Below are positions 9,767 to 20,569 of a DNA stretch of 64,000 nt, piece after piece (the stretch's first letter is position 1; every line of letters begins with the position of its first letter). The stretch lies in contig NZ_CP060418.1 in assembly GCF_014298075.1 (NCBI RefSeq), positions 186,001 to 250,000 on the forward strand, read 5' to 3'. Origin of the DNA: Enterobacter sp. JUb54 (GTDB lineage: Bacteria; Pseudomonadota; Gammaproteobacteria; Enterobacterales; Enterobacteriaceae). The notes under the pieces were generated by a model. The model saw nothing but the letters and a program-made list of their open reading frames with translations. It was not told the origin of the DNA and did no database searches. The position numbers and the translations under genes were made by a program.

Positions 9767-10852
9767 ATGGCAGGAAACACAATTGGACAACTCTTTCGCG
9801 TCACCACCTTTGGCGAATCGCATGGGCTGGCGCTGGGCTGTATCGTTGACGGAGTGCCGCCAGGCATTCCGCTGACCGAAGCCGATCTGCAGCACGATCT
9901 GGACCGTCGCCGTCCGGGAACGTCGCGCTACACCACCCAGCGCCGTGAACCGGATCAGGTGAAGATTCTGTCCGGGGTATTCGAAGGTGTCACCACCGGC
10001 ACCAGCATTGGTTTGCTGATCGAAAATACCGATCAGCGCTCGCAGGATTACGGCGCGATCAAAGATGTGTTCCGCCCGGGACACGCCGACTACACCTATG
10101 AGCAAAAATATGGCCTGCGCGACTATCGCGGGGGCGGTCGCTCTTCGGCGCGTGAAACCGCGATGCGCGTCGCCGCTGGCGCCATTGCCAAGAAATACCT
10201 CGCGCAAAAATTCGGGATTGTTATCCGCGGCTGTCTGACCCAGATGGGCGATATTCCGCTGGCGATAAAAGACTGGGATCAGGTTGAACAGAATCCCTTC
10301 TTCTGCCCGGACCCGGAGAAGATCGACGCGCTGGATGAACTGATGCGTGGCCTGAAAAAAGAGGGCGACTCCATCGGGGCAAAAGTCACCGTGATTGCCG
10401 ACGGCGTACCTGCCGGGCTCGGCGAGCCGGTATTTGACCGTCTGGATGCCGACATTGCTCACGCGATGATGAGCATCAATGCCGTCAAAGGCGTGGAAAT
10501 CGGCGATGGTTTCGAGGTGGTCAAACTGCGCGGCAGTCAAAACCGCGATGAAATCACCAAAGCCGGCTTCCAGAGCAACCATGCGGGCGGCATTCTGGGT
10601 GGTATCAGCAGCGGTCAGCAGATCGTCGCCAATATCGCGCTAAAACCGACCTCCAGCATTACCGTACCGGGACATACGATTAACCGTTTCGGTGACGAAG
10701 TCGAGATGATCACCAAAGGGCGCCACGATCCTTGTGTAGGCATTCGTGCGGTGCCGATCGCTGAAGCGATGCTGGCGATCGTCTTAATGGATCACTTTAT
10801 GCGTCAACGCGCACAAAATGGCGACGTGACGACATCAATTCCACGCTGGTAA
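9767..10852 (+). CDS. aroC: AroC, chorismate synthase
   Basis: A 361-residue enzyme that converts 5-enolpyruvylshikimate-3-phosphate to chorismate using reduced FMN as a catalyst; this is the branch point to aromatic amino acids, folate, ubiquinone and siderophores. The family signature [18 protein letters not shown] lies near residue 13. An in-frame GTG sits 3 bases before the ATG at 9767; the ATG is preferred because [10 protein letters not shown] is the conserved N-terminus and GGAG at 9758-9761 is correctly spaced. mepA begins 3 bases after the stop, which suggests coupling. Confidence 0.97.
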   Translation: MAGNTIGQLFRVTTFGESHGLALGCIVDGVPPGIPLTEADLQHDLDRRRPGTSRYTTQRREPDQVKILSGVFEGVTTGTSIGLLIENTDQRSQDYGAIKDVFRPGHADYTYEQKYGLRDYRGGGRSSARETAMRVAAGAIAKKYLAQKFGIVIRGCLTQMGDIPLAIKDWDQVEQNPFFCPDPEKIDALDELMRGLKKEGDSIGAKVTVIADGVPAGLGEPVFDRLDADIAHAMMSINAVKGVEIGDGFEVVKLRGSQNRDEITKAGFQSNHAGGILGGISSGQQIVANIALKPTSSITVPGHTINRFGDEVEMITKGRHDPCVGIRAVPIAEAMLAIVLMDHFMRQRAQNGDVTTSIPRW

Positions 10853-10855
10853 TCG

Positions 10856-11680
10856 ATGAAAAAAACCGTTATCGCTCTGCTGGCGCTTGTCGCCAGCTCT
10901 GCCAGCCTCGCGGCAACGCCGTGGCAAAAAATCTCCCAGCCGATCGCCGGCAGCGCGCAGTCTATCGGCGCCTTTGCGAACGGCTGTATCGTGGGGGCGC
11001 AGGGGCTGCCGCTCAACTCGGCCAGTTACCAGGTCATGCGTACCGATCAGCGTCGCTATTTCGGTCATCCGGATCTGGTGCAGTTTATCCAGCGTCTGGG
11101 CAACCAGGTGCATAGCCGTGGCATGGGTACGCTGCTGATTGGCGACATGGGGATGCCGGCGGGCGGGCGCTTTAACGGCGGTCATGCCAGCCATCAAAGC
11201 GGGCTGGATGTCGATATCTTCCTCCAACTCCCGCAGATCCGCTGGAGCTCGACTCAGCTGCTGAAACCACAGGCGCTGGATCTGGTTGCCCGCGACGGTA
11301 AGCGCGTGGTGCCGTCGCTGTGGAGCCCGCAAATCAGCAACCTGATTAAACTGGCGGCAGAAGATAACGACGTCACACGCATTTTTGTTAACCCGGCTAT
11401 CAAGCAGCAGCTGTGCCTCGACGCCGGTCAGGATCGTGACTGGCTACGCAAAGTGCGGCCGTGGTTCCAGCATCGGGCGCACATGCACGTGCGTCTGCGT
11501 TGCCCGGCGGGCAGCCTGGAGTGCGAAGAGCAGGCCCCACCACCGGCAGGTGATGGCTGCGGCGCCGAGTTGCAAAGCTGGTTTGAACCATCAAAACCTG
11601 GAACCACCTCTCCTGTGAAGAAGACGCCGCCGCCGTTGCCGCCTTCCTGCCAGGCACTACTGGATGAGCACGTGCTGTAA
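10856..11680 (+). CDS. mepA: MepA, penicillin-insensitive murein endopeptidase
   Basis: A 274-residue periplasmic peptidase. A Sec signal peptide ([20 protein letters not shown]) precedes the LAS-type metallopeptidase domain. Zinc/catalytic residues are visible as His113 and Asp120 in [11 protein letters not shown] and the later HMHVR motif. Cysteines (C44, and several in the C-terminal part) probably form disulfides. It cuts D-Ala-meso-DAP cross-links in peptidoglycan and is not inhibited by beta-lactams. The tail is proline- and lysine-rich ([13 protein letters not shown]). Its stop overlaps the yfcA start (TAATGG). Confidence 0.95.
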   Translation: MKKTVIALLALVASSASLAATPWQKISQPIAGSAQSIGAFANGCIVGAQGLPLNSASYQVMRTDQRRYFGHPDLVQFIQRLGNQVHSRGMGTLLIGDMGMPAGGRFNGGHASHQSGLDVDIFLQLPQIRWSSTQLLKPQALDLVARDGKRVVPSLWSPQISNLIKLAAEDNDVTRIFVNPAIKQQLCLDAGQDRDWLRKVRPWFQHRAHMHVRLRCPAGSLECEEQAPPPAGDGCGAELQSWFEPSKPGTTSPVKKTPPPLPPSCQALLDEHVL

Positions 11681-12489
11681 TGGAAAGCTTTGTTGACCTG
11701 TTTATGGTGTCACCGATGGTACTGGTGGTGCTTTTTTTCGTGGCTATTCTGGCTGGGTTTATTGATTCGCTGGCGGGCGGCGGTGGACTGCTGACCGTCC
11801 CGGCGCTGATGGCTGCCGGGCTACCTCCGGCGCAGGCGCTGGCGACCAACAAGCTGCAGGCCTGCGGCGGGTCGCTTTCGGCGTCGCTCTATTTTATTCG
11901 CCGCAAGGTGGTGAATCTGGCCGACCAGAAGCTAAATATCCTGATGACCTTTATCGGCTCGACTGCCGGCGCGCTGCTGGTGCAGCACGTCCAGTCCGAT
12001 ATTCTGCGCCAGATCCTGCCGGTGCTGGTGATCGGCATCGGCCTGTACTTCCTGCTGATGCCGAGATTAGGTGAAGCAGACCGCCAGCGTCGCCTGTATG
12101 GCCTGCCGTTTGCCCTGATTGCCGGCGGCTGTGTGGGCTTTTATGACGGTTTCTTTGGGCCGGGCGCCGGTTCTTTCTATGCGCTGGCCTTCGTCACGCT
12201 GGCCGGGTTTAACCTCGCCAAATCAACCGCCCATGCCAAAGTACTGAACGCCACCTCCAACGTCGGCGGGCTGCTGCTGTTTATCATTGGCGGCAAAGTG
12301 ATTTGGGCCACCGGGTTCGTGATGATGGCGGGGCAGTTTATTGGCGCCCGTGCCGGTTCACGGCTGGTATTGAGTAAAGGACAATCGTTGATTCGTCCGA
12401 TGATTGTGGTTGTCTCCGCCGTGATGAGCGCGAAACTTCTTTATGACAGCCACGGGGCTGAAATTCTTCAGTGGTTGGGAATTCATTAA
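11680..12489 (+). CDS. yfcA: YfcA, TauE/SafE-family membrane transporter
   Basis: A 269-residue protein with about eight hydrophobic segments. The repeated motif GFIDSLAGGGGLLTVPAL near the N-terminus and GFYDGFFGPGAGSFYALAF in the middle are typical of the two halves of TauE/SafE permeases. This family exports small sulfur-containing or organic anions in other bacteria; the substrate of YfcA is unknown. It overlaps mepA by one base at its start and epmC by one base at its end, so it is embedded in the operon. Confidence 0.92.
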   Translation: MESFVDLFMVSPMVLVVLFFVAILAGFIDSLAGGGGLLTVPALMAAGLPPAQALATNKLQACGGSLSASLYFIRRKVVNLADQKLNILMTFIGSTAGALLVQHVQSDILRQILPVLVIGIGLYFLLMPRLGEADRQRRLYGLPFALIAGGCVGFYDGFFGPGAGSFYALAFVTLAGFNLAKSTAHAKVLNATSNVGGLLLFIIGGKVIWATGFVMMAGQFIGARAGSRLVLSKGQSLIRPMIVVVSAVMSAKLLYDSHGAEILQWLGIH

Positions 12490-13037
12490 TGCAACAGCAA
12501 CACCATTATCAGCAGCTGATCGCGATTTTTGACGGCTGCTTTGCCGACGATTTTAATACCCGTCTGATTAAAGGCGATGACGAACCGATCTATCTTCCGG
12601 CAGACAACGACGTGTCCTATAACCGTATCGTCTTTGCCCACGGCTTTTATGCCAGCGGACTGCATGAGATTTCCCACTGGTGTATCGCGGGCAAGGCACG
12701 TCGCGAACAGGTTGATTTCGGTTACTGGTACTGCCCGGATGGTCGTGACGCGATGACCCAGTGCAAGTTCGAAGAGGTGGAAGTCAAGCCTCAGGCCTTT
12801 GACTGGCTGTTTTGCGTCGCGGCAGGTTTTCCGTTTAACGTCAGCTGCGACAACCTGGAAGGGGACTTTGAGCCCGATCGCATCGCCTTCCAGCGCCGCG
12901 TTCATGCACAGGTGATGACCCTGCTTGAGCAAGGGATCCCTGAGCGCCCGGCGCGCTTTATCCGGGCCTTACAAGATTATTATCAGACGCCGCCACTGAC
13001 GGCAGAACAATTCCCGTGGCCGGAAGACCTGCACTAA
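12489..13037 (+). CDS. epmC: EpmC (YfcM), elongation factor P hydroxylase
   Basis: A 182-residue protein with an HEISH motif (His59, Glu60, His63) that fits a metal site. EpmC hydroxylates the beta-lysylated Lys34 of EF-P, the last step after EpmA and EpmB; EF-P relieves stalling at polyprolines. The ATG at 12489 overlaps the yfcA stop and gives the family length; an in-frame upstream ATG inside yfcA is not needed. yfcL follows after 31 bases. Confidence 0.93.
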   Translation: MQQQHHYQQLIAIFDGCFADDFNTRLIKGDDEPIYLPADNDVSYNRIVFAHGFYASGLHEISHWCIAGKARREQVDFGYWYCPDGRDAMTQCKFEEVEVKPQAFDWLFCVAAGFPFNVSCDNLEGDFEPDRIAFQRRVHAQVMTLLEQGIPERPARFIRALQDYYQTPPLTAEQFPWPEDLH

Positions 13038-13068
13038 CGCCACGTTTGACACTAGAAGAGGAAAGACA

Positions 13069-13344
13069 ATGCTCGCGGAGTTTGAATCACGCATTCTGGC
13101 ACTGATCGATGAAATGGTAGACCACGCCAGTGATGATGAACTGTTTGCCAGCGGCTATCTGCGCGGCCACCTGACACTGGCGGTTGCCGAGCTGGAAGGA
13201 GGGGACGACCACTCTGCGAAAGCGATCAACGATCAGGTCGTTCGCAGCCTGGAGAAAGCGATCGGCGCCGGTGAACTCTCGCCGCCGGACCAGATCCTGG
13301 TTCAGGGGATGTGGGACAGTTTATATCAGCGCGCAACCCACTAA
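13069..13344 (+). CDS. yfcL: YfcL, small conserved protein of unknown function
   Basis: A 91-residue acidic, mostly helical protein beginning [20 protein letters not shown], matching the YfcL family and its position after epmC. No catalytic motif or membrane segment is visible. It has a good ribosome site (AGAGGAAAG just upstream). It is likely the last gene of the prmB-aroC-mepA-yfcA-epmC run, ending before a GC-rich hairpin. Function unknown. Confidence 0.88.
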   Translation: MLAEFESRILALIDEMVDHASDDELFASGYLRGHLTLAVAELEGGDDHSAKAINDQVVRSLEKAIGAGELSPPDQILVQGMWDSLYQRATH

Positions 13345-13357
13345 CTGCCGCTGAACG

Positions 13358-13380
13358 CCCGGCCTGAGGATCTGGCCGGG
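13358..13380. repeat. Hairpin after yfcL
   Basis: CCCGGCC and GGCCGGG form a 7-bp GC-rich stem with a 9-base loop just after the yfcL stop. No T-run follows. Probably a 3'-end structure between the convergent yfcL and mnmC. Confidence 0.5.
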
Positions 13381-13454
13381 TGGTGCGACGCCGGGTATCG
13401 CGCCGGCGCCGCGCTGCACCAATTGAGTCATCGCCAGCCAGACGCTCCTGCGGC

Positions 13455-15443
13455 TTACTTCACCGCCTTTCCCTTCAGCAGTTTTCTTACCCATAAACGA
13501 TTCGGATTCAGCCCCGCCAGGGTGGTTGCATCCAGCGGCAGCGGTTCGCCGCTCATCTGTGCCGCCAGAAGTTCCGCCGCTAACGGCGCGGAGCACAGCC
13601 CACGTGACCCCAGCGCGCCCAGTACGAACAGATTGCGATGCACCGGTGCCGTCGGCGCCTGCTCTTTCTCTTCGGCCAGCGTCGCGTACTGTGTCAAGGT
13701 GGCGTCATAATCCGGGACATTGCCCACCATCGGCAAATGGTCGCGGGTCGCGCAGCGCACGCCGCAGCGGGCCTCATTGCCGCTGACATCTACTTCTTTT
13801 GCCCACGCCGCCTGCGGGAAGCAGTCAATCAACCGTTGCCGGTTGTGCTGCTGGTCCTCGGCGCTGAAAGCCGGGGTGCTCTGCCCGCGGTGATAGCTGG
13901 CGCCGATGCAGTGCTGCTGATTATGGGGATTCTGCGGCGTCAGGTAGCCGTCATAGCACAGGACCTGACGCAGCGCCGCCAGCCCTGGCGTAGTGGGGAT
14001 ATGGCTGACCTGGCCCGCCACCGGATAGGCTGGCAGATGCTCGGTCTGGGAGAAACCGGTGAGCTGATGGCCGTTGGCCAGTACCACCACCCCATGCTGA
14101 TGTTGGTGGTTAAGCTGCCAGCCGTCATGGTCGGCGCTCAGGGTCGAGACGTTAACGCCATAGTGCGTACGCAATCCGCGGATGGCGGCCAGCGCAAACA
14201 GTTCGGCCGTGAGCTGCTGCGGGTACAGCCAACCGCCGGCGGGATAGGTGATTCCGCCGCAGCCGGTGTCCACTCCCGTGTCCTGCGCGACGGTCTGGGC
14301 ATTCACCGCCATCGCGATACCTTCCGGCAGCCCGATCGACAGCATCTGCGCGATTTTCTGTTCACTCTTTTCATCCCAGGCAAGCTGGGTGACGCCGCAC
14401 CATTGGTGGTCAAACATCACCGGGAGCGCGTCATACAGGCGACGGGCAAAGGTAAATGCGGCCGGGAAGAAGCGCGCCAGCGCCGGGTCGTGCTGGGTCA
14501 GCAGCGGGTAGAGCGCCCCCTGACGGTTGCCCGAGGCGCCTTCGGCTGGGGCTTGATCGGCGCAGTATAAGCTGACCTTCCAGCCACGGCGCAGCAAGGC
14601 GAGAGCGAGCAGGGCGCTGGCGATGCCGCCACCGACAATCGCCACATCGCGCTGCTGGCTGCCGGTACGGGCAAACCAGGGCGTACGTACCGGGACATTC
14701 AGCGTCTGCGTCATCTCGCCGACGAGCATTTCGCGTTTGCGGCCAAAACCTTTGCATTTGCGCATGGTAAAGCCGGCGTCCTGCAGACCGCGACGCACAA
14801 AACCGGCGGACGTAAACGTCGCCAGAGTGCCGCCCGGCCTTGCCAGACGGGCCATCGCAGAAAACAGCGTCGGGGTCCACATGTCCGGATTCTTCGCCGG
14901 GGCGAAGCCATCGAGAAACCAGGCGTCGACCTGCTGATTCAGCGAGTCGTCAAGCTCGTGGGTCAGTTCATTAATATCCCCGAACCACAAATCCAGCGTC
15001 ACCCGTCCGTCGTCGAGCAGCAAGCGGTGGCAGCCCGCGAGCGGCAGCGGCCACTGTTCCTGCAGCTGTTCGGCCCACGGCGCCAGTTCGGGCCAGTGGG
15101 CATGCGCGCGCTGCAGATCGGCGGCGGTCAGCGGAAATTTTTCAAAACTGATGAAATGTAATCTTTGCAGGGTAGCGTCGGGGTTGTCGCGGCGAAAAAC
15201 GTCAAACGCCTGCCACAGGGTCAGGAAATTGAGACCCGTACCAAACCCGCTTTCGGCGACGATGAACAGCGGGTGCGGATGCACCGGAAAGCGCTCGCTG
15301 AGGCGGTTGCCGCCGAGAAAAACGAAGCGTGTCTCTTCCAGACCATTGTCATTGGAAAAGTACACATCATCGAAGTCTCGGGAAACAGGTGTACCCTCAG
15401 CATTGAATTCCAGGTTGGCAGGTTGTATGGCGTTTTGTTTCAC
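13455..15443 (-). CDS. mnmC: MnmC, bifunctional tRNA mnm5s2U methyltransferase / FAD-dependent oxidoreductase
   Basis: A 662-residue fusion that completes 5-methylaminomethyl-2-thiouridine at the tRNA wobble position. The N-terminal half (to ~245) is the MnmC2 methyltransferase, with [17 protein letters not shown] as the AdoMet loop and [17 protein letters not shown]. The C-terminal half is the MnmC1 oxidase, with the FAD motif [20 protein letters not shown]. The start is taken as GTG at 15443 ([14 protein letters not shown]), which gives the E. coli-like length; the longer upstream reading is in frame but would run into the fabB promoter. The ribosome site is weak. It is divergent from fabB. 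Confidence 0.94.
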   Translation of the reverse strand: MKQNAIQPANLEFNAEGTPVSRDFDDVYFSNDNGLEETRFVFLGGNRLSERFPVHPHPLFIVAESGFGTGLNFLTLWQAFDVFRRDNPDATLQRLHFISFEKFPLTAADLQRAHAHWPELAPWAEQLQEQWPLPLAGCHRLLLDDGRVTLDLWFGDINELTHELDDSLNQQVDAWFLDGFAPAKNPDMWTPTLFSAMARLARPGGTLATFTSAGFVRRGLQDAGFTMRKCKGFGRKREMLVGEMTQTLNVPVRTPWFARTGSQQRDVAIVGGGIASALLALALLRRGWKVSLYCADQAPAEGASGNRQGALYPLLTQHDPALARFFPAAFTFARRLYDALPVMFDHQWCGVTQLAWDEKSEQKIAQMLSIGLPEGIAMAVNAQTVAQDTGVDTGCGGITYPAGGWLYPQQLTAELFALAAIRGLRTHYGVNVSTLSADHDGWQLNHQHQHGVVVLANGHQLTGFSQTEHLPAYPVAGQVSHIPTTPGLAALRQVLCYDGYLTPQNPHNQQHCIGASYHRGQSTPAFSAEDQQHNRQRLIDCFPQAAWAKEVDVSGNEARCGVRCATRDHLPMVGNVPDYDATLTQYATLAEEKEQAPTAPVHRNLFVLGALGSRGLCSAPLAAELLAAQMSGEPLPLDATTLAGLNPNRLWVRKLLKGKAVK

Positions 15444-15516
15444 GTAAGTTACTCGAATCTCAAGGCGTGCAACGATCTTAACGATGTGTGCCGGACGGCG
15501 CAAATTTATGCTTAAT

Positions 15517-15554
15517 TTGTCTGATCGGACTTGTTCAGCGTACAAGTGTACGCT
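15517..15554 (+). promoter_or_regulatory. fabB control region: FadR-like activator site and FabR palindrome
   Basis: 15537-15554 reads AGCGTACAAGTGTACGCT, two perfect 8-base arms around AG, matching the FabR operator of fabA/fabB. Immediately upstream, TGTCTGATCGGACTTG (15518-15533) resembles a FadR site. In E. coli FadR activates and FabR represses fabB, setting unsaturated fatty acid output. Confidence 0.75.
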
Positions 15555-15602
15555 ATTGTGCGACTCGAAACTTAAAATAGCATGACTTTATAGAGGTATT
15601 GA

Positions 15603-16820
15603 ATGAAACGTGCAGTGATTACTGGCCTGGGCATCGTTTCCAGCATCGGTAACAACCAGCAGGAAGTCCTGGAATCTCTGCGTGAAGGACGCTCGGGGAT
15701 CACTTTCTCTCAAGAATTCAAAGATTCTGGTATGCGTAGCCACGTATGGGGTAACGTCAAACTGGACACCACGGGTCTCATCGACCGCAAAGTGGTCCGT
15801 TTCATGAACGATGCCTCTATCTATGCTTATCTCTCAATGCAGCAGGCTGTCGAAGATGCAGGACTGAAAGAAGAGGTGTATCAAAACAACCCTCGCGTCG
15901 GTCTGATTGCTGGTTCCGGCGGTTCTTCTAAATCTCAGGTGTTTGGCGCAGATGCCATGCGTAGCCCGCGTGGCCTGAAAGCAGTGGGTCCTTATGTGGT
16001 GACCAAAGCGATGGCTTCTGCCGTTTCTGCCTGCCTGGCGACCCCGTTCAAAATTCACGGCGTGAACTACTCCATCAGCTCTGCATGTGCGACTTCTGCG
16101 CACTGTATCGGCAGCGCGGTTGAGCAGATCCAACTGGGCAAACAGGACATCGTGTTTGCTGGCGGCGGCGAAGAGCTGTGCTGGGAAATGGCCTGTGAAT
16201 TCGACGCGATGGGCGCTCTGTCCACCAAATATAACGAAACGCCGGACAAAGCTTCCCGTACTTATGATGCACACCGTGACGGTTTCGTTATCGCCGGCGG
16301 CGGCGGTATGGTCGTGGTTGAAGAGCTGGAACACGCTCTGGCCCGCGGCGCGCACATCTACGCTGAAGTAGTTGGCTACGGCGCAACCTCTGACGGCGCT
16401 GACATGGTTGCTCCGTCTGGTGAAGGCGCGGTGCGCTGCATGAAGCAGGCGATGGCCGGTGTGGATACCCCAATCGACTACCTGAACTCCCACGGCACTT
16501 CTACTCCGGTGGGCGACGTGAAAGAACTGGGCGCTATCCGTGAAGTATTCGGTGACCACAGCCCGGCTATCTCCGCGACCAAAGCGATGACCGGCCACTC
16601 TCTGGGTGCCGCTGGCGTGCAGGAAGCCATCTACTCTCTGCTGATGCTGGAACACGGCTTTATTGCACCAAGCATCAATATCGACGAGATGGATGAGCAG
16701 GCTGCAGGTCTGAACATCGTCACCAAACCAACCGAGTCTGCACTGACGACTGTTATGTCTAACAGCTTTGGTTTTGGCGGCACCAACGCCACGCTGGTGA
16801 TGCGTAAACACAACGCGTAA
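15603..16820 (+). CDS. fabB: FabB, 3-oxoacyl-ACP synthase I (KAS I)
   Basis: A 405-residue condensing enzyme. The nucleophile is Cys162 in [10 protein letters not shown], and the His pair lies in [11 protein letters not shown] and [14 protein letters not shown]. FabB elongates cis-3-decenoyl-ACP, so it is needed for unsaturated fatty acids, and it works with FabA. It is one residue shorter than E. coli FabB because the loop after GLIAGSGG reads SSKSQVFGA, so the active-site numbers shift by one. A GAGG ribosome site sits just upstream (15591-15596 region). A strong terminator follows. Codon use looks highly biased, as expected for an abundant protein. Confidence 0.97.
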   Translation: MKRAVITGLGIVSSIGNNQQEVLESLREGRSGITFSQEFKDSGMRSHVWGNVKLDTTGLIDRKVVRFMNDASIYAYLSMQQAVEDAGLKEEVYQNNPRVGLIAGSGGSSKSQVFGADAMRSPRGLKAVGPYVVTKAMASAVSACLATPFKIHGVNYSISSACATSAHCIGSAVEQIQLGKQDIVFAGGGEELCWEMACEFDAMGALSTKYNETPDKASRTYDAHRDGFVIAGGGGMVVVEELEHALARGAHIYAEVVGYGATSDGADMVAPSGEGAVRCMKQAMAGVDTPIDYLNSHGTSTPVGDVKELGAIREVFGDHSPAISATKAMTGHSLGAAGVQEAIYSLLMLEHGFIAPSINIDEMDEQAAGLNIVTKPTESALTTVMSNSFGFGGTNATLVMRKHNA

Positions 16821-16847
16821 TCCAGCGGCGTAATGCCAACTGATGCA

Positions 16848-16877
16848 TAAAAGGGAGCCAACCGGCTCCCTTTTTGT
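16848..16877 (+). terminator. Terminator of fabB
   Basis: A 9-bp stem AAGGGAGCC / GGCTCCCTT with loop AACC, followed by a T-run. Confidence 0.9.
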
Positions 16878-17038
16878 CTTCTTGACAGCACCAGGGCCCG
16901 GCAGGCAAACTGCTGCGGAACATTAATCTCCCCGATTATGCGTAAGCGTTTAACGTCATCCAACGCACCTAAACCCTGATCATCAGGTGGAGGGGGCGTG
17001 GCTATCACCTCGCCTTACTCTGCGAACTGGAGTAAAGC

Positions 17039-18214
17039 ATGTCCGCAGCGACTGTCACAGCAACAACTCAATCAGCGAATGTTTCGCTATTTCGTATTAC
17101 CTTTTCCGTCTTTCTGACCTATATGACCGTGGGATTACCGCTGCCGGTGATACCGCTTTTTGTGCACCATGATTTGGGCTTCGGCAACACCATGGTGGGG
17201 ATTGCCGTGGGGATCCAGTTTCTGGCGACGGTGCTGACCCGCGGTTATGCCGGGCGTCTCGCTGACCAGCACGGGGCCAAACGTTCGGTGCTTCAGGGGA
17301 TGCTGGCCTGTGCCCTGGCCGGGGCGGCATGGCTGCTGGCCGCGCTGCTGCCGGTATCGGTGTGGGCAAAGTTTGCCTTATTGATACTGGGACGCCTGAT
17401 CCTCGGCTTTGGCGAAAGCCAACTGCTGACCGGCAACCTGAGCTGGGGAATGGGGCTGGTGGGCCCGGCGCGTTCAGGAAAAGTGATGTCGTGGAACGGC
17501 ATGGCCATGTACGGCGCACTGGCCGTTGGCGCGCCGCTGGGCTTACTGATCTACTCGCATTTTGGCGTTGCCGTGCTGGCCTGCGTCACTATGGCGTTAC
17601 CGCTGCTGGCGCTGGCGATCAATGGCACGGTGCGTAAGGTGCCGGCGCATGGCGGTGAACGTCCGTCGTTATGGAGCGTGGTCGGGATGATCTGGCGTCC
17701 GGGCATCGGGCTGGGGCTGCAGGGCGTCGGGTTTGCGGTGATCGGCACCTTTGTCTCACTCTATTTTGCCAGCCGCGGCTGGGCGATGGCGGGCTTCACG
17801 CTGACCGCGTTTGGCGGTGCTTTTGTCCTGATGCGTATTCTGTTTGGCTGGATGCCGGACCGCTTTGGCGGGGTGAAGGTGGCAATGGTCTCACTGCTCA
17901 TCGAAGCCATCGGCCTGATTCTGCTGTGGCAGGCGCCGGTTGCCTGGGTGGCGCTGGCGGGCGCGGCGCTGACAGGGTGCGGCTGTTCGCTGATCTTCCC
18001 GTCATTAGGCGTTGAAGTGGTGAAGCGCGTCCCGGCGCAGGTGCGCGGCACCGCGTTAGGTGGCTATGCCGCATTCCAGGATATCTCATACGGCATTACC
18101 GGCCCGCTCGCTGGCTTGCTCGCCACTTCGCTGGGCTATTCCTCGGTGTTTATGGCCGGGGCGGCCTGTGCGCTGTTGGGCATTCTGGTGACGCTGCTCT
18201 CTTTGCGTAAATAG
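17039..18214 (+). CDS. yfcJ: YfcJ, major facilitator superfamily transporter
   Basis: A 391-residue protein with 12 predicted hydrophobic segments. The MFS loop 2-3 motif appears as [11 protein letters not shown] near residue 72, and a second copy is in the C-terminal half as [11 protein letters not shown]. It resembles drug/arabinose-type H+ antiporters (the YfcJ/YhhS group); the natural substrate is not known. It lies between fabB and flk as in E. coli and has GGAG shortly before the ATG. Monocistronic by context. Confidence 0.9.
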   Translation: MSAATVTATTQSANVSLFRITFSVFLTYMTVGLPLPVIPLFVHHDLGFGNTMVGIAVGIQFLATVLTRGYAGRLADQHGAKRSVLQGMLACALAGAAWLLAALLPVSVWAKFALLILGRLILGFGESQLLTGNLSWGMGLVGPARSGKVMSWNGMAMYGALAVGAPLGLLIYSHFGVAVLACVTMALPLLALAINGTVRKVPAHGGERPSLWSVVGMIWRPGIGLGLQGVGFAVIGTFVSLYFASRGWAMAGFTLTAFGGAFVLMRILFGWMPDRFGGVKVAMVSLLIEAIGLILLWQAPVAWVALAGAALTGCGCSLIFPSLGVEVVKRVPAQVRGTALGGYAAFQDISYGITGPLAGLLATSLGYSSVFMAGAACALLGILVTLLSLRK

Positions 18215-18277
18215 TCGCGTAGATAACGCGATGACCCGGTCTGAAGCAGGGGCCGGGTCTCTCGCCATACTGCTGCT

Positions 18278-19261
18278 TTACATCAGCAGCCAGACCAGCC
18301 CAAGTACCACCAGCGCTGCCAGCAGAATCATCCACGGCTTTTTCAGGCGCTCAATAAGCGAAGCTGGTTCCGGCGGCATCGGGGGAATGGCCAGCGTCTC
18401 CTGCGCTCTGGCGACACGTAAGACAAATATTTTGTTCAGTAGCGCCAGTACCTGGGTCGAACTCAAGGTTGTTTGCGGCGTGACGTGCCAGCTGTGCTGG
18501 GCAAAATCGACAATTGTCTGCCACTCGTGAACTTCCAGCGGCTGTTTCAGCGCCGCCTGCAGCAAGGTGAGCGTCGGTGCTGCCTGGGTGCTGAGCGTTT
18601 GTCGGGCATGCAGCCAGTAGGAGAGGGGCGTGAAGTGGGTCGCCGGGATCAGTTCGCCGGTTTTCACTCCGCTCAGTTCCAGCATTGACTGCCAGATAAG
18701 CTTGCCCGGTTCGCCGGTGGCGGCGGCAAGCCGACTGACCTGTTGGTTAAGGGTATTGTGCTCGGCGGGCAGAAGCGGGCGCAGGGTTGGCGGGCGCTGC
18801 TGCGGCGCAGGGATCGACAGCTGGCCGCTTTTCAGCAGCTGCAGCACTTCTTGCAGATGCGCTTCGTTGAGCGCATGCAGCGTGGTTTGCCCGTAATGCT
18901 GGCGAATATAATCGCTGACCGCCTGGCGGTTATTTCCCCGGTTCAGTAGCTCGCTTAATTGCGCGAGAGTCTGGCGATGATGAAGGTTTTGCTGCGCCAC
19001 GCTTAGACGCTGATTCAGGTTATTTTCAGCGGCACTGAAATGGCACGACAGCAGGGATGCATCGCCTTTGAGTCCCAAATCGTGCCTGACTCCTGCCCAC
19101 ACTTCCGCATTCTGCTGCGACGTTAACGCCACCAGACGCGTAATCAGCCGCTCAAGAACGGTGCGTTGCTGCGTGGTCAGTGCTGGCTCACCGGTGACGG
19201 AAGCACCGGATGGACCACTCCCCGGAGGGCGGTCGGAGATACCTGAAACGGGATGTGTCAT
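18278..19261 (-). CDS. flk: Flk (RflH), flagellar assembly regulator with C-terminal membrane anchor
   Basis: A 327-residue protein with a proline/serine-rich N-terminus ([20 protein letters not shown]), a long cytosolic glutamine-rich helical body and one C-terminal transmembrane segment ([19 protein letters not shown]). In Salmonella, Flk stops premature secretion of the anti-sigma factor FlgM and couples flagellar gene expression to ring completion. The ATG at 19261 is preferred over a longer in-frame reading because it gives the family length and N-terminus. flk genes persist in non-motile enterics too, so its presence alone says nothing about motility. It is divergent from pdxB. Confidence 0.88.
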   Translation of the reverse strand: MTHPVSGISDRPPGSGPSGASVTGEPALTTQQRTVLERLITRLVALTSQQNAEVWAGVRHDLGLKGDASLLSCHFSAAENNLNQRLSVAQQNLHHRQTLAQLSELLNRGNNRQAVSDYIRQHYGQTTLHALNEAHLQEVLQLLKSGQLSIPAPQQRPPTLRPLLPAEHNTLNQQVSRLAAATGEPGKLIWQSMLELSGVKTGELIPATHFTPLSYWLHARQTLSTQAAPTLTLLQAALKQPLEVHEWQTIVDFAQHSWHVTPQTTLSSTQVLALLNKIFVLRVARAQETLAIPPMPPEPASLIERLKKPWMILLAALVVLGLVWLLM

Positions 19262-19370
19262 GATTAATCCTTTCCGTATTGCTGTACAGAGGCCCGGTGA
19301 TGATGTTCCTGGCGGCGAGATTATGGCACACTTCCCCGGTTTACTCTTGTTCTCAGACAGGTACAAAACC

Positions 19371-20507
19371 GTGAAAATCCTCGTTGATGAAAATATGCCC
19401 TATGCCCGCGAGCTTTTTAGCCGATTAGGCGAGGTCGAGGCGGTCCCTGGCCGTCCTGTGCCGGTTGAGGCCCTCAGCGGCGCCGATGCGCTGATGGTTC
19501 GCTCCGTCACTAAGGTGAATGAAGCGCTGCTTTCCGGCACAGGAATTACGTTCGTTGGCACCGCGACGGCCGGCACCGATCATGTCGATCAGGCGTGGCT
19601 GCAGCAGGCAGGGATCGGGTTTTCGGCCGCCCCTGGCTGTAACGCCATTGCGGTGGTGGAATATGTCTTTTCATCCCTGCTGATGCTGGCCGAGCGCGAT
19701 GGTTTTGCGCTGACCGATCGTACCGTCGGGATTGTCGGGGTTGGCAACGTCGGCGGGCGTTTGCAAAAACGGCTGGAAGCGCTGGGGATCAAAACGCTGC
19801 TGTGCGATCCGCCACGCGCCGATCGCGGTGATGAAGGTGACTTCCGCACGCTGGATGAGCTGGTTCAGGGAGCGGATGTTCTGACCTTCCACACGCCGCT
19901 GTTTAAAGACGGGCCGTACAAATCCCTGCACCTCGCGGACGAGGCGTTAATTCGCCGTTTGAAGCCGGGCTGCGTGCTGATCAACGCCTGTCGCGGTCCG
20001 GTGGTGGATAACCACGCGCTGTTGGCCTGTCTGCAGTCCGGTCAGTCGCTAAGCGTGGTGCTGGACGTCTGGGAACCCGAGCCGGATCTGAACCTTGAAC
20101 TGCTGAGCCGCGTTGATATCGGGACGCCGCACATTGCTGGTTACACCCTGGAAGGGAAAGCGCGCGGAACGACGCAGGTCTTTGAAGCCTACAGCACCTT
20201 TATTGGTCACCCGCAGCAGGTGGCGCTAGACACCTTGCTCCCGGCGCCAGAGTTTGGCCGCATTACCCTGCATGGCCCACTCGATCAGCCAACGCTAAAA
20301 AGGCTGGTTCATTTGGTGTATGATGTGCGCCGCGATGATGCGCCGTTGCGAAAAGTCGCCGGCGTACCGGGTGAGTTTGACAAGCTACGCAAGAATTATC
20401 AGGAACGCCGTGAATGGTCATCCCTGTACGTACAGTGCAGCGATGTGCAGGCGGCAACGCTGTTGCGTCAGCTCGGTTTTAATGCCGTACATCACCCCAT
20501 TCGTTAA
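19371..20507 (+). CDS. pdxB: PdxB, 4-phosphoerythronate dehydrogenase
   Basis: A 378-residue D-2-hydroxyacid dehydrogenase of the PLP pathway; it oxidises 4-phospho-D-erythronate. The NAD-binding motif [20 protein letters not shown] is intact, and the catalytic Arg/Glu/His regions are seen as [19 protein letters not shown] and [12 protein letters not shown]. The start is a GTG at 19371 (encoding [16 protein letters not shown]), which gives exactly the E. coli length; longer in-frame readings run through the flk start region. It is the first gene of pdxB-usg-truA-dedA. Confidence 0.95.
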   Translation: MKILVDENMPYARELFSRLGEVEAVPGRPVPVEALSGADALMVRSVTKVNEALLSGTGITFVGTATAGTDHVDQAWLQQAGIGFSAAPGCNAIAVVEYVFSSLLMLAERDGFALTDRTVGIVGVGNVGGRLQKRLEALGIKTLLCDPPRADRGDEGDFRTLDELVQGADVLTFHTPLFKDGPYKSLHLADEALIRRLKPGCVLINACRGPVVDNHALLACLQSGQSLSVVLDVWEPEPDLNLELLSRVDIGTPHIAGYTLEGKARGTTQVFEAYSTFIGHPQQVALDTLLPAPEFGRITLHGPLDQPTLKRLVHLVYDVRRDDAPLRKVAGVPGEFDKLRKNYQERREWSSLYVQCSDVQAATLLRQLGFNAVHHPIR

Positions 20508-20519
20508 TATCTTCTTAAT

Positions 20520-20552
20520 GACTCTGCTGGATACTCCGGCAGGGTCGCTTTT
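20520..20552 (+). terminator. Hairpin between pdxB and usg, possible attenuator
   Basis: GACTCTGC and GCAGGGTC pair over 8 bases (one G-U) with an 11-base loop, followed by GCTTTTC. The T-run is short, so read-through into usg is likely. Confidence 0.45.
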
Positions 20553-20569
20553 CTCTGGAGTAAACCACC

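Noticed and set aside
18278-19261. Presence of flk as evidence for motility
   Set aside because: flk is kept in enterics without flagella, and no flagellar gene is in the window.
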